Shown here piece by piece: positions 1 through 9,492 of a stretch of 64,000 nt of DNA. The notes beneath the pieces are model-generated. The model had not been told where the DNA came from. It searched no databases and saw nothing but the letters and a program-made list of their open reading frames with translations. A program made the position numbers and the translations under genes. The DNA comes from Bradyrhizobium diazoefficiens. GTDB lineage: Bacteria; Pseudomonadota; Alphaproteobacteria; Rhizobiales; Xanthobacteraceae. Each line of letters opens with the position of its first letter. The first letter of the stretch is position 1. Location: positions 3,872,501-3,936,500 of the forward strand of contig NZ_CP067102.1 in the NCBI RefSeq assembly GCF_016616885.1, written 5' to 3'.

Positions 1-119
1 TGACCGATCTCGGCCGCGGGCTCCAGCAGCCGGTGAAGGCGCTGGGCGAATGGGCGATCGCGCATCAGGAGCAGATCGCGGCGGCACGCACGCGCTTCGA
101 CGAGCGCAACGGCTCTTAA
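1..119 (+). CDS. HxlR-type transcriptional regulator, C-terminal fragment
   Basis: Only the last 38 codons are inside the window; the frame is open from base 3 to the TAA at 117-119. The fragment begins [18 protein letters not shown], which resembles the end of the winged-helix domain of HxlR/MarR-like regulators, where a 'LTxLGRxLxPxLxALxxW' segment precedes a short charged tail. HxlR proteins are small one-domain DNA-binding regulators, often redox- or aldehyde-responsive. The stop overlaps the stop of the convergent dprA gene by 4 nt. The assignment rests on this short tail, so it is a likely family rather than a firm one. Confidence 0.55.
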   Translation, partial: TDLGRGLQQPVKALGEWAIAHQEQIAAARTRFDERNGS

Positions 120-1258
120 AGCAGCGACACCAGTCCGCCGCCGTGGCGTTCGAGCCGGCCGGCGAGCTCGAGTTCCAGCAGCACCGTGCGCACGATCGCG
201 GGTGAGGCGCCGGACATCCGCACGAGATCGTCGATCGAGATGGGGACGGGGCCGAGCAGGCCGGTGATTTGGTCGCGGTCATGCCCCTGCGGATCGCCCT
301 CGAACGGCTCGCTGTCGAGCTCACCTGCGGGATGCATCTGCGGTCGCTGCATGATCGGCGCGACGGCGTTGATGATGTCGGCGGCTTCGGTGACCAGCGT
401 TGCGCCCTGCTTGATCAGATCGTTGGTGCCGGCGGCGCGCGGATCGAGCGGCGAGCCGGGGACCGCGAACACCTCGCGGCCCTGTTCGGCGGCCATGCGC
501 GCGGTGATCAGCGAGCCCGAGCGGTGCGCGGCCTCCACCACGACCACGCCGAGCGCGGCGCCCGAGATCAGCCGGTTGCGGCGGGGAAAATCGCGGGCGC
601 GCGGGTCGTGGCCGAGCGGCATTTCGGAGATCGCCGCGCCCGAATGATCGAGGATCGCGGCGAGCAGGTCGCCATGCTCGGGCGGATAGATGCAATCATG
701 CCCGCCGGCGAGCACCGCGATCGTGCCGCTCTCGACGCTCGCGCGATGTGCGGCCTGGTCGACCCCGCGGGCAAGCCCCGAGATGATGATGAAGCCGGCT
801 TCGCCAAGCTCGCGCGCGAGCTGGCCGGCGAATTTTAGCCCAGCGCCGGAAGCGTTGCGCGAGCCGACGATCGCGATCATCGGACGCATCAGCGTCGCGT
901 TGTCGCCGCGCACGGCGAGCAGCGGTGGCGCATCGTCGAGCGTCGCGAGCCGTGCCGGGTAGCCGTCCTCGCCGGGCGCGAGCCAGGCGATGCCGAACTT
1001 GCGGCTTGCGGCGAGCTCACCTTTCGCTTCATCCACACTACAAATCCGCCCCGATCGCGACGCACCGCCGCGGCGTGCCAGATCCGGCAGCCGCTCTAGC
1101 GCGGCACGCGCGGTGCCGAAGTGATCGACCAGCGAACGGAAGGTACGCGGCCCGACATTGTCGGAGCGGATCAGCCGCAGCCGGTCGACCCTGTCAGCCT
1201 CGGTCAGCTCTGCGTTTCGGTGGATGGCGTCCACGGCATCTCCTTGTGGGGCCAGCAT
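116..1258 (-). CDS. dprA: DNA-processing protein DprA (Smf)
   Basis: DprA binds incoming single-stranded DNA during natural transformation and loads RecA. The protein shows an N-terminal helix-hairpin region ([19 protein letters not shown]), then the Rossmann-like DprA core with [23 protein letters not shown] and the [22 protein letters not shown] segment that is diagnostic of the family. A C-terminal winged-helix-like domain follows ([32 protein letters not shown]). I place the start at the ATG at 1258 (380 aa); an upstream TTG at 1282 would add eight residues. In related genomes dprA lies beside plsY and pyrC, as here but with the amidase and patatin genes between. DprA is widespread in bacteria not known to be competent, so its presence alone does not show transformation. 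Confidence 0.95.
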   Translation of the reverse strand: MLAPQGDAVDAIHRNAELTEADRVDRLRLIRSDNVGPRTFRSLVDHFGTARAALERLPDLARRGGASRSGRICSVDEAKGELAASRKFGIAWLAPGEDGYPARLATLDDAPPLLAVRGDNATLMRPMIAIVGSRNASGAGLKFAGQLARELGEAGFIIISGLARGVDQAAHRASVESGTIAVLAGGHDCIYPPEHGDLLAAILDHSGAAISEMPLGHDPRARDFPRRNRLISGAALGVVVVEAAHRSGSLITARMAAEQGREVFAVPGSPLDPRAAGTNDLIKQGATLVTEAADIINAVAPIMQRPQMHPAGELDSEPFEGDPQGHDRDQITGLLGPVPISIDDLVRMSGASPAIVRTVLLELELAGRLERHGGGLVSLL

Positions 1259-1348
1259 GGAACAACCTGAGGGCGTGAGCAACAGGGGCGTGCGCTTGCG
1301 CGGCCTCGTCGCGATGCTAAAAGCGATCCCAATAAGAAGGATTTTGCC

Positions 1349-2593
1349 ATGATCTCACTCGCCGACCTCCAGCGCCGCATTGAAGCGGGGGAGCTTTCGC
1401 CCGATGACGCCATCGCCCAGTCGCATGCGGCGATCGAAGCCAAAGAGAAGGACGTCCGCGCCTTCGTTCGTCACGACAAGTCGGCAAAGGCGCAGGCCTC
1501 CGGCCCGCTGCGGGGTATTGCGGTCGGCATCAAGGACATCATCGACACCGCCAATCTGCCGACCGAGATGGGTTCGGAGATCTATCGCGGCTGGCAGCCG
1601 CGCTCGGACGCGCCTGTGGTGATGATGCTGAAGCGGGCAGGTGCCACCATCATCGGCAAGACCACGACCACGGCGTTCGCCTCGCGCGATCCGACGCCGA
1701 CGCTCAATCCGCACAATGTCGGCCATACGCCGGGCGGCTCGTCCTCGGGCTCGGCGGCGGCTGTCGGCGCCGGCATGATCCCGCTTGCGCTGGGCACGCA
1801 GACTGGCGGCTCGGTGATCCGCCCCGCGGCTTATTGCGGTGCTGCTGCGATAAAACCGTCGTTCCGGATGCTGCCGACGGTGGGCGTGAAATGCTACTCG
1901 TGGGCGCTGGACACAGTCGGCCTGTTCGGATCGCGCGCGGAAGATCTCGCGCGCGGCCTGTTGGCGATGACCGGCCGCACCGAATTCTCCGGCATTGTCG
2001 CGGCGAAGGCGCCGCGTATCGGCGTGGTCCGGCAGGAGTTCGCCGAGGCCGTGGAGCCGGCGGCTGAGGAGGGCTTGCAGGTTGCCATCAAGGCGGCCGA
2101 GAAGGCCGGCGCCAGCGTGCAGACCATCGATCTGCCCGAGGCAGTGCAGGAGGCCTGGCGCATCCATCCGATCATCCAGGATTTTGAGGCGCATCGCGCG
2201 CTCGCCTGGGAATTTGACGCGCGCCACGACGAGATCGCGCCGATGCTGCGCGCCAGCCTCGATGAGACCGTCGGACTGACGCCGCAGGAATATGACGACG
2301 CTCGCCGGATCGCCCGCCGCGGACGTCGCGAGCTTGGCGAGCTGTTCGAAGGTTTCGACGTGCTGCTCACCTATTCGGCGCCGGGTACTGCGCCGGCCAA
2401 GGAGCTCGCCTCGACCGGCTCGCCCCGCTACAACCGGCTGTGGACGCTGATGGGCAACCCTTGCGTCAACGTGCCGGTGATGAAGATCGGTGGCCTCCCG
2501 ATCGGCGTGCAGGTGATCGCACGCTTCGGCAACGATCCGGGCGCATTGGCGGCGGCGTGGTTTTTGGAAAACGCGCTGGCCAAATCAGGCTAG
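1349..2593 (+). CDS. Amidase (amidase signature family)
   Basis: Protein of 414 aa with the full amidase-signature triad: Lys62 in GIKDI, the cis-Ser131 in [15 protein letters not shown] and the nucleophile Ser155 in [11 protein letters not shown]. These enzymes hydrolyse carboxamides to the acid and ammonia. It differs from GatA, found elsewhere in this window, by its shorter length and divergent C-terminal half, and it has no GatB or GatC next to it, so a role in tRNA amidation is unlikely. The natural substrate cannot be read from the sequence. Its 3' end overlaps the convergent patatin gene by 9 nt. Confidence 0.88.
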   Translation: MISLADLQRRIEAGELSPDDAIAQSHAAIEAKEKDVRAFVRHDKSAKAQASGPLRGIAVGIKDIIDTANLPTEMGSEIYRGWQPRSDAPVVMMLKRAGATIIGKTTTTAFASRDPTPTLNPHNVGHTPGGSSSGSAAAVGAGMIPLALGTQTGGSVIRPAAYCGAAAIKPSFRMLPTVGVKCYSWALDTVGLFGSRAEDLARGLLAMTGRTEFSGIVAAKAPRIGVVRQEFAEAVEPAAEEGLQVAIKAAEKAGASVQTIDLPEAVQEAWRIHPIIQDFEAHRALAWEFDARHDEIAPMLRASLDETVGLTPQEYDDARRIARRGRRELGELFEGFDVLLTYSAPGTAPAKELASTGSPRYNRLWTLMGNPCVNVPVMKIGGLPIGVQVIARFGNDPGALAAAWFLENALAKSG

Positions 2594-3784
2594 CGCGGGC
2601 TCGGCCACGGGCAGGGTGCGTTGGGGCTCGGCGCCATCAGCGCCTTGCCCGAGCCAGCGCTCGGCGGCTGCGCGGCCGCTTCGGTGCAACAGGCGAATGA
2701 AGCCGCGGCCGAGATCGGCCGACGAGCGCTGCGCCAGACCCTCGATCGAGTCTTCTGCCGCGATTTTTGTAAGCCGCAGCGCGGGTGCTGCGTGCGACTG
2801 CGCCCATGCGATCGCCGCGATCTCGGCCTTGAGCGCGGCATTGGCGGCGATCTGGTCGAGGCGGCGGTCGATCGCGGCGAGCGTGATCGGCACATAGCTG
2901 TCGCGCGTGGGCGTGACCTGGACCAGCAGCAGGTCGGCGGTTGCCGATTCCTTCGCCAGTTTGATCAGCGGCGGATTGCCGCCAAAGCCGCCGTCCCAAT
3001 AGGCCTCGCCGTCGATCTCGACGGCACAGTGAACCAGCGGCGGGCAGGTCGAGGCCAGCGCGACGTCGGCAGTGATCGCGTCGTTGTCAAAAATCTGCTG
3101 CTGCCCGTCGCGGATTCGCGTCGCCGCGATCAAAAGCTTTGGGCATTTGGCATCGCGCAAGGCCGCAAAATTGATGTCGCGCGACAGCGCCAGGCGCAGC
3201 GGATCGAGATCGAACGGATCGAACTGGCCGGAGCGCAGCGCCGGCCCGAACGCGACCGAGCTTCCCGGCGGGGAGAAGCCGCCGATCAGCATCAACGAGC
3301 GGAACGAGGCCTCGTGCATCAGCCGGACCCAGAATCGGTTCAGCCGGCTGCGCGCGCCTTCGCGGCCGCCTTCGGCAAGGCCGCCGGCGAGCAGCAGCGC
3401 GTTGATGGCGCCGGCGCTGGCGCCGCTGATCGTATCGAACTCAATGGACGGCTCTTCGAGCAGCCGTTCCAGCACGCCCCAGGTGAAGGCGGCAAAAGTC
3501 CCGCCGCCCTGAAGCGCCAGTGAAAGCTTTCGCGGCGGCCATGGTTCGGCGCGGGCCTGTACGGGCGCAGCAGGCGAGGCGGTGGTTACGACCTCGACCG
3601 GCGGCCGAACTTGCGCGATGGGATCAGGCTGCGATGCAGGCGGGGGAACGGCGACAGGCTTTGGCGCAGGCGATGGGGGCGGTGGGGGCGGATCGGACCA
3701 GATGTTGGTCGACGAGAGCAGCCGGCTTGCCGCGGTGCCCTGCGAGCCGCGTTCATCATGCGTGCCGTCAATCTTCTCGCTCAT
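2585..3784 (-). CDS. Patatin-like phospholipase
   Basis: Protein of 399 aa. Residues 85-290 form a patatin domain: an oxyanion GGG at 93-95 in LALQGGGTFAAFTWG, the nucleophile Ser123 in GASAG, and the catalytic Asp264 in WDGGFGGNPP. Patatins are lipid acyl hydrolases using a Ser-Asp dyad. Residues 32-80 are very proline- and alanine-rich (a run of six Pro begins at residue 32), which looks like a disordered N-terminal extension rather than a signal peptide. The C-terminal region after residue 300 is typical of the alphaproteobacterial DUF3734-type patatins. Substrate and location are unknown. It could share a transcript with genes further left on the minus strand, but the convergent amidase lies between. 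Confidence 0.88.
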   Translation of the reverse strand: MSEKIDGTHDERGSQGTAASRLLSSTNIWSDPPPPPPSPAPKPVAVPPPASQPDPIAQVRPPVEVVTTASPAAPVQARAEPWPPRKLSLALQGGGTFAAFTWGVLERLLEEPSIEFDTISGASAGAINALLLAGGLAEGGREGARSRLNRFWVRLMHEASFRSLMLIGGFSPPGSSVAFGPALRSGQFDPFDLDPLRLALSRDINFAALRDAKCPKLLIAATRIRDGQQQIFDNDAITADVALASTCPPLVHCAVEIDGEAYWDGGFGGNPPLIKLAKESATADLLLVQVTPTRDSYVPITLAAIDRRLDQIAANAALKAEIAAIAWAQSHAAPALRLTKIAAEDSIEGLAQRSSADLGRGFIRLLHRSGRAAAERWLGQGADGAEPQRTLPVAEPALA

Positions 3785-3934
3785 TCTGAGCTACCGCGTA
3801 ACGCCATGTCTTCTTTCAGGATGACAGGCATGGGAACCGTTCGCCACACCCTGCCGTGTGTCGGATCGGAGTTGCGAACAGGATTTGGCAGATAATGCGG
3901 AGACCCTGCGGCGGTATCCGTACTTTTTCCGGCT

Positions 3935-4531
3935 TTACGCTTTCTCGCCGATCCGGCTTTCCTTGCCCGCTCGCAAGCGCTTGATGTTCTCGCGATGCGC
4001 GTAGAACAGCATCAGCGTCAGCACCACGGCCAGCGAGGCTAGTTTGGGGTCGCTGAACCACCACAGGAACAGCGGCGTAATGAAGGCTGCGACCAGCGCA
4101 GACAGGGAGGAGTAGCGGGTGGTAAAAGCGGTTGCGAGCCAGAGCAGGCAGAACACCAGCGCTGCGGCGGGCAACAGGCCGAGCAGGATTCCAATATAGA
4201 CGGCGACGCCTTTGCCGCCCTTGAATTTGAGCCAGACCGGGAAGAGGTGGCCCAGAAAGGCACCGAACCCGGCCAGCATTGCAGCGTCCAGTCCAGCGAT
4301 GTGAAACGCGATCAAGACCGCTGCAGTGCCCTTGAGCGCGTCGAGCAGCAGGGTGCCCGCGGCAAGGCTCTTGCGCCCTGTGCGCAGCACGTTGGTGGCG
4401 CCGATGCTGCCGGAACCGATCGAGCGGATATCCTGCGTGCCGGCGAGCCTGGTCAGCACCAGCCCGAACGGAATCGAGCCGAGCAAATAGCCGATGACGA
4501 AGGCGACCGGCAGGAATGCATCAAGCCCCAT
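3935..4531 (-). CDS. plsY: Glycerol-3-phosphate acyltransferase PlsY
   Basis: PlsY is the integral membrane enzyme that transfers an acyl group from acyl-phosphate to glycerol-3-phosphate, the first step of phospholipid synthesis. The protein shows the family signatures [25 protein letters not shown] (phosphate loop) and [10 protein letters not shown], and several hydrophobic segments. I choose the ATG at 4531 (198 aa), because a GGAG lies about 8 nt upstream of it. The ATG at 4564 overlaps the pyrC stop by 1 nt and would give 209 aa. It follows pyrB and pyrC on the same strand, an arrangement known from other alphaproteobacteria. Confidence 0.95.
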   Translation of the reverse strand: MGLDAFLPVAFVIGYLLGSIPFGLVLTRLAGTQDIRSIGSGSIGATNVLRTGRKSLAAGTLLLDALKGTAAVLIAFHIAGLDAAMLAGFGAFLGHLFPVWLKFKGGKGVAVYIGILLGLLPAAALVFCLLWLATAFTTRYSSLSALVAAFITPLFLWWFSDPKLASLAVVLTLMLFYAHRENIKRLRAGKESRIGEKA

Positions 4532-4563
4532 CGTGTCTCCATGGCTGACATAGCCAGCGCCCA

Positions 4564-5871
4564 TTAGACATGCTCGTAAACCGTTCGTCCGCCGACGATG
4601 GTCCTGATAGCGCGGCCTGTAAAGCGGGCTTCGTCGAACGGGGTGTTCTTGCAGGGCGATTTGAGGTCGGCGGGGTCGACCACCCAGGGCACATCGGGGT
4701 CGATCACGACGACGTCGGCTGGGCTGCCGACGCGCAGGGTTCCGCCCGGCAGGCCGAGCAGTTCGGCCGGCCGCGTCGACATCGCCCGGATCAGCGTCTT
4801 GAGGTCGAGCTCGTCATTGTGCACCAGCCGCAGGCCCGCTGGCAGCATGGTCTCGAGGCCAATGGCGCCTGGGGCCGCTTCTGCAAACGGCAGGCGCTTC
4901 ATCTCGACGTCGTGCGGATTGTGATCGGACATGATGACGTCGACGAGGCCGGAGGCCACGGCCTCCACCAGCGCACGGCGATCGTCCTCGGTGCGCAGCG
5001 GCGGCGACAGTTTCAGGAAGGAACGGTAGGGGCCGATGTCGTTCTCGTTCAGCGCAAGATGGTTGATCGAAACCGAGGCGCTGACGGCGAGGCCGGCGTC
5101 GCGGGCGCGCTTCAAGATCTCGAGCGACTCGATGCAGGACAGCGAAGCGGCGTGATAGCGGCCGCCGGTCAGCGCGACCAGGCGCATGTCGCGCTCGAGG
5201 ATCACGGCCTCGGCGGCCTTCGGGATGCCCATCAGGCCGAGGCGCGAGGCGAACTCGCCTTCGTTCATCACGCCTTCGCCGACGAGATCGGGGTCCTCGG
5301 TGTGATGCACGATCAGCGCGCCGAAATCGCGGGCGTAGGTCAGCGCGCGGCGCATCACCTGCGCATTGGTCACGCTGCGGTCGCCGTCGCTGAAGGCCAC
5401 GGCGCCGGCGGCCTTGAGCAGGCCGAACTCGGTCATCTCCTCGCCGCGCATGCCCTTGGTCAGCGCCGCCATCGGCTGGATGTTGACGATCGCGGTATCG
5501 CGCGCGCGCCGCATCACGAAATCGACGGTCGCCGAGTTGTCGATCACCGGAGAGGTGTCGGGCTGGCAGATGATAGTGGTGATGCCGCCGGTCGCGGCCG
5601 CCTGGCTCGCGGAGGCAAAGGTCTCGCGATGGCTGAAGCCGGGCTCGCCGACGAAGGCGCGCATGTCGATCAGGCCGGGCGCGACGATCTTGCCGGAGCA
5701 ATTGACGACGTCGGTTCCCTCGGGGACGCCGGCCGCACCGATGCCGCGGCGGGTCTCGCGGATGATGCCGTCGGCAATCAGGACGTCGCCAGGGCCGTCG
5801 AAATCCCTGCTGGGATCGACGACGCGGGCGTTGGCGAGCAGGATGGGGCGGCGGTCAATCAGCATGAGCAT
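4564..5871 (-). CDS. pyrC: Dihydroorotase (pyrC-type, class I)
   Basis: Dihydroorotase closes carbamoyl-aspartate to dihydroorotate in pyrimidine synthesis. The 435-residue protein has the amidohydrolase layout: [14 protein letters not shown] near the N-terminus, a central HHTEDPDL histidine segment, and MSDHNPHD near the C-terminus carrying the catalytic Asp. The usual HxH metal pair after GLID is replaced by the residues MRAF, so the first metal-ligand motif is degenerate. That is the pattern of the non-catalytic or atypical PyrC'/PyrX group partnered with aspartate carbamoyltransferase. The start is the ATG at 5871, overlapping the pyrB TGA by 1 nt; a GTG one codon earlier is also possible. 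The overlap suggests translational coupling with pyrB. Confidence 0.9.
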   Translation of the reverse strand: MLMLIDRRPILLANARVVDPSRDFDGPGDVLIADGIIRETRRGIGAAGVPEGTDVVNCSGKIVAPGLIDMRAFVGEPGFSHRETFASASQAAATGGITTIICQPDTSPVIDNSATVDFVMRRARDTAIVNIQPMAALTKGMRGEEMTEFGLLKAAGAVAFSDGDRSVTNAQVMRRALTYARDFGALIVHHTEDPDLVGEGVMNEGEFASRLGLMGIPKAAEAVILERDMRLVALTGGRYHAASLSCIESLEILKRARDAGLAVSASVSINHLALNENDIGPYRSFLKLSPPLRTEDDRRALVEAVASGLVDVIMSDHNPHDVEMKRLPFAEAAPGAIGLETMLPAGLRLVHNDELDLKTLIRAMSTRPAELLGLPGGTLRVGSPADVVVIDPDVPWVVDPADLKSPCKNTPFDEARFTGRAIRTIVGGRTVYEHV

Positions 5872-6818
5872 CACGCGTTCGGCAGGTTACGGGCGAGCGC
5901 TTCCAGCACCGCCATGCGCACGGCCACGCCCATCTCCACTTGTTCGCGGATCAGGGACTGAGCGCCGTCGGCGACCGCGGTGTCGATCTCGACGCCGCGG
6001 TTCATCGGGCCGGGGTGCATCACCAGTGCGTCGGGCTTGGCGTAGGCGAGCTTCTTCTGGTCGAGCCCGAAATAGTGGAAATATTCGGAGGTCGACGGCA
6101 CGAAGGAGCCGTTCATCCGCTCGCGCTGCAGCCGCAGCATCATGACGATATCCGCGCCGTTGAGCCCCTCGCGCATGTCGCGCGCGACCTCGACGCCCAT
6201 CCGCTCGATGCCGGGCGGCAGCAGCGTGGAGGGGCCGACGACGCGGACCCGGGCGCCCATGGCGTTGAGCAGGATGATGTTGGAGCGGGCCACGCGCGAA
6301 TGCAGCACGTCGCCGCAGATCGCCACCACGAGCCCCTCGATCCGGCCCTTGTTGCGGCGGATGGTGAGCGCGTCGAGCAGCGCCTGGGTCGGATGCTCAT
6401 GCGCGCCGTCGCCGGCATTGATCACGGAACCGTCAACCTTGCGGGCCAGCAGTTCCACCGCGCCGGAGGCGTGATGGCGCACTACCAATATATCCGGATG
6501 CATGGCGTTCAGCGTCATCGCGGTATCGACCAGCGTCTCGCCCTTCTTGATGGACGAGGAGGACACCGACATGTTCATGACGTCGGCGCCGAGGCGTTTC
6601 CCGGCGAGCTCGAACGAAGACTGGGTCCGGGTCGAGGCTTCGAAGAAGAGGTTTACTTGCGTCCGTCCACGCAGGACGGTGCGCTTCTTGTCAACCTGGC
6701 GGTTGAGCTCGACATATTCTTCGGACAGGTCGAGGAGGCCGCTGATGTCGGCCGCGGAAAGGCCCTCGATGCCCAGCAAATGCCGGTGGCCGAGGACGAA
6801 GGTCGATTTCGATGTCAT
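5871..6818 (-). CDS. pyrB: Aspartate carbamoyltransferase catalytic subunit
   Basis: This enzyme condenses carbamoyl phosphate with aspartate, the first committed step of pyrimidine synthesis. The carbamoyl-phosphate motif [19 protein letters not shown] is present, followed by a conserved [11 protein letters not shown] segment, [13 protein letters not shown], and the aspartate-domain [11 protein letters not shown]. From the ATG at 6818 the product is 315 aa, normal for the family. A regulatory PyrI is not visible; the neighbouring pyrC product, with a degenerate metal site, may instead form the complex, as in bacteria with PyrB-PyrC' dodecamers (inference). The stop overlaps the pyrC start. 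Confidence 0.95.
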   Translation of the reverse strand: MTSKSTFVLGHRHLLGIEGLSAADISGLLDLSEEYVELNRQVDKKRTVLRGRTQVNLFFEASTRTQSSFELAGKRLGADVMNMSVSSSSIKKGETLVDTAMTLNAMHPDILVVRHHASGAVELLARKVDGSVINAGDGAHEHPTQALLDALTIRRNKGRIEGLVVAICGDVLHSRVARSNIILLNAMGARVRVVGPSTLLPPGIERMGVEVARDMREGLNGADIVMMLRLQRERMNGSFVPSTSEYFHYFGLDQKKLAYAKPDALVMHPGPMNRGVEIDTAVADGAQSLIREQVEMGVAVRMAVLEALARNLPNA

Positions 6819-6905
6819 TAAAGCGAGAGCTATAGGCGCGGATGGCGGGGGGAGCAAGGGCCAATGCCGGGGTGGGGACTTATCCCCTGATCTGTCTCCC
6901 GCTCA

Positions 6906-6980
6906 GTCATTCCGGGATGGCGCGCGAGCGCCAGACCCGGAATCTCGAGATTTCGATGCTTCGCATCGTCCCGGAATGAC
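6906..6980. repeat. Palindromic intergenic repeat (GTCATTCCGGGA type)
   Basis: Perfect 12-nt outer arms, GTCATTCCGGGA at 6906-6917 and its complement at 6969-6980, enclose three inner hairpins: GGCGCGCGAGCGCC from 6919, the palindrome AATCTCGAGATT at 6941-6952, and CGATGC-TTC-GCATCG at 6954-6968. The transcript would fold as a cloverleaf. I recall similar elements scattered between genes in Bradyrhizobium; the copy number here was not counted. It lies between divergent pyrB and the VanX-type gene. Confidence 0.75.
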
Positions 6981-7001
6981 GCTGACGGACAAGGAAGCAT
7001 C

Positions 7002-7751
7002 ATGAAATCAATTCTTGCTGCATTTGTATCAATCATCGCCATTTCATCAGCCCAGGCCCAATCGCTCCCCGGCGGCTTCGTCTATTTGCGCGACGTCGAC
7101 CCCACCATCATCCAGGACATCCGCTACGCGACGCCGAACAATTTCGTCGGCCGTCCGCTCGCCGGCTACGGCGCCGGCGAATGCGTGGTGAAGCGGGAGG
7201 TGGGGCTGCGGCTCAAGGCGGTCCAGCAGGATCTGGCGGCACAGAACCTGTCGCTGAAAATGTTCGACTGCTACCGGCCGGCGCGCGCCTCGCTCGACAT
7301 GGTAAAGTGGTCGCAGAACGGCCACGAGACCGCCGCCGATCGGCGCTACAATCCGCGAATCCCCAAGACCGAGCTGTTCCGCCTCGGCTATATCGCGAGC
7401 CGCTCGCAGCATTCCACGGGGGCGGCGCTCGACCTCACGCTGGTCGATCTCAAGGCTGACAATTCCGCCAGGATCGATCCGTCAAAATCCTACGCCGACT
7501 GCACGGCGCCGGTCGAGGCGCGGCTGCCGGAAGGCAGCGTCGACATGGGGACCGGCTATGATTGCACCGATGCGAAAGGGCATACCGCTGTAACGTCGAT
7601 CAATCCGGATCAGCGCGCCTGGCGCAAGGGGCTGGTGACTGCGATGGCGAAGCAAGGCTTTGTGAACTATTCGAAGGAGTGGTGGCATTTTTCCCTGCCG
7701 GGGGCGGGCGGGGCGGCCTATGATTTCCCGATCCAACCGCGGACGAGGTAG
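7002..7751 (+). CDS. D-alanyl-D-alanine dipeptidase, VanX/DdpX family
   Basis: VanX-type enzymes are zinc dipeptidases cleaving D-Ala-D-Ala. The 249-residue protein has a signal peptide ending at AQA (residues 1-19), so it is probably periplasmic. That fits recycling or catabolism of wall dipeptides rather than VanA-type resistance, which needs a cytoplasmic enzyme. Family residues are present: Arg92 in CYRPARAS, the SxHxxGxAxD motif with His137 and Asp144, and the base Glu226 and zinc His229 in KEWWHF. No vanH or vanA gene lies nearby. It stands alone, divergent from pyrB across a palindromic repeat. Confidence 0.9.
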   Translation: MKSILAAFVSIIAISSAQAQSLPGGFVYLRDVDPTIIQDIRYATPNNFVGRPLAGYGAGECVVKREVGLRLKAVQQDLAAQNLSLKMFDCYRPARASLDMVKWSQNGHETAADRRYNPRIPKTELFRLGYIASRSQHSTGAALDLTLVDLKADNSARIDPSKSYADCTAPVEARLPEGSVDMGTGYDCTDAKGHTAVTSINPDQRAWRKGLVTAMAKQGFVNYSKEWWHFSLPGAGGAAYDFPIQPRTR

Positions 7752-7787
7752 AGTTAAATTGAGGTGGAAGCAGCCGCGAGTCGGATT

Positions 7788-7823
7788 ACCTCTCCCAAGG
7801 GGAGAGGTGGCACCGTCCGTGCC
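7788..7823. repeat. Small double-hairpin intergenic repeat
   Basis: ACCTCTCCC at 7788-7796 pairs with GGGAGAGGT at 7800-7808, and GGCAC at 7809-7813 pairs with GTGCC at 7819-7823. I recall this kind of CCTCTCCC/GGGAGAGG element as common between Bradyrhizobium genes. It sits 25 nt upstream of the AidB-like start and could end readthrough from the upstream gene, although it has no T-tract. Confidence 0.5.
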
Positions 7824-7848
7824 GAGACAGATGTGATCGGAAGCGCAT

Positions 7849-9492
7849 ATGACCCAGCCGAGCTTCGCGACCCACGAGGTCTTCAACCAGTCGCCGCCAT
7901 TCGAGGACATCGACCTGTTTGCCGTGGATCGGCCGCTGGTCGACGCCGTGAAAGCCAATGGCGGCGCTGCGGCGGAGCGGGAGCTCTCCCAGTTCGGCAA
8001 GCATTGGGGTTCGGCCGCAATGGCCGATCGCGGGCGCGCGGCGAACGAGAATACGCCGAAACTTCGTAGCTTCGACGCCAAGGGCAATCGCCGCGACCAG
8101 GTCGAGTTTCATCCCGCCTATCACGAGCTGATGGCGCACAGCGCGCATGCCGGCGTGCACAATTCGACATGGACTGCGGATGGCAAGCCTGCAGGCGATG
8201 CTGCTGAAGTCATTCGCGCTGCAAAGTTCTACATGGCGTCGCAGGTCGAGACCGGGCATCTCTGCCCGATCACGATGACACGGGCCTCCGTCGCGGCGCT
8301 GGCGATGCAGCCGGACCTGCTCGCGCGCGTGATGCCGGTGCTGTCGACGAAGAGCTACGATCCCAGCTTCGCGCCGTGGTGGGACAAGCGCGGCATGACG
8401 CTCGGCATGGGCATGACCGAGAAGCAGGGCGGCACCGACGTGCGCGCCAACATGACGCGCGCGGTGCGCGACGGCAGCTCCTACCGCATCACCGGCCACA
8501 AATGGTTCATGTCGGCGCCGATGTGCGATGCGTTCCTCGTGCTGGCGCAGGCCGAGGCAGGGCCGACCTGCTTCTTCATGCCGCGCTTCGCGCCGGATGG
8601 ATCGGTCAACGCCATCCAGTTCCAGCGACTGAAGGACAAGCTTGGCAACCGCTCCAATGCATCCTCCGAGGTCGAATTCGCAGGCGCCTACGCGGAAGCC
8701 GTGGGCGAGGAGGGCAAGGGCATCCGCACCATCATCCAGATGGTGCAGCTGACGCGGCAGGATTGCGCGATTGCGTCGGTCGGCCTGATGCGCTCAGGCC
8801 TCGCGCATGCGCTGCATCACGCCCGTCACCGCAGCGTATTTCAAAAGCATCTCGCCGATCAGCCCTTGATGCAGGCCGTGCTGTCCGACATGGCGCTGCA
8901 TGTCGAGGCGAGCACAGCGCTGGTGATGCGGCTCTGCCGCGCCTTCGACCGTACGCCCCACGAACCGGCGGAGGCCGCCTCCATGCGGCTTTTGACGCCG
9001 GCGATCAAATACTGGACCTGCAAGAGTGCGCCGAGCTTCCTCTACGAGGCGATGGAGTGTCTCGGCGGCAACGGTTATGTCGAGGATGGCATTTTGGCAC
9101 GCCATTATCGGGAGGCGCCGGTCAACGCGATCTGGGAAGGTTCTGGCAATGTGATGTGCCTCGACGTGCTCCGCGCGCTTTCGCGCGAGCCGGATGCGGC
9201 GATGGCGGTGCTGCAATCGCTTGCGGCCGAGACGAAAGATCTGCCTGGGGCGGGCGAGGCGGTCGCATTCATCGGAAAAACCTTCCGCCGCGCCGATGGC
9301 GAGCGCGTCGCGCGGCTCGCGGTCGAGAAACTGGCGCTGCTGGCCGCCGCAGCCGCACTCAACGGCGTCTCGTCCCACCACGCTAAATTGTTCGCCGCCA
9401 CGCGCCTTGCCGCCAATCACGCCAGCATGTATGGCGCGGTCGAGATCGAGGGCGGCGACGTGCGTGGCCTGCTGGAGCGGGCGCTGCCGTGA
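7849..9492 (+). CDS. Acyl-CoA dehydrogenase, AidB-like
   Basis: A 547-residue flavoprotein of the AidB subgroup of acyl-CoA dehydrogenases. The opening THEVFNQSPPFEDIDLF matches the AidB-specific N-terminal extension, the middle holds GMGMTEKQGGTDVRAN (flavin/substrate loop) and ITGHKWFMSAP, and YEAMECLGGNGYVED lies in the C-terminal helical domain. In E. coli AidB is part of the adaptive response to DNA alkylation, binds DNA and is thought to protect it; its true substrate is not settled. No ada gene is near, so control by Ada cannot be claimed. Its last codons overlap the next gene by 4 nt (GTGA), suggesting joint translation. Confidence 0.88.
   Translation: MTQPSFATHEVFNQSPPFEDIDLFAVDRPLVDAVKANGGAAAERELSQFGKHWGSAAMADRGRAANENTPKLRSFDAKGNRRDQVEFHPAYHELMAHSAHAGVHNSTWTADGKPAGDAAEVIRAAKFYMASQVETGHLCPITMTRASVAALAMQPDLLARVMPVLSTKSYDPSFAPWWDKRGMTLGMGMTEKQGGTDVRANMTRAVRDGSSYRITGHKWFMSAPMCDAFLVLAQAEAGPTCFFMPRFAPDGSVNAIQFQRLKDKLGNRSNASSEVEFAGAYAEAVGEEGKGIRTIIQMVQLTRQDCAIASVGLMRSGLAHALHHARHRSVFQKHLADQPLMQAVLSDMALHVEASTALVMRLCRAFDRTPHEPAEAASMRLLTPAIKYWTCKSAPSFLYEAMECLGGNGYVEDGILARHYREAPVNAIWEGSGNVMCLDVLRALSREPDAAMAVLQSLAAETKDLPGAGEAVAFIGKTFRRADGERVARLAVEKLALLAAAAALNGVSSHHAKLFAATRLAANHASMYGAVEIEGGDVRGLLERALP

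Noticed and set aside
7002..7751. The VanX-type gene as vancomycin resistance
   Set aside because: There is no vanH/vanA partner, the enzyme is exported, and Gram-negative cells do not need it for that purpose.
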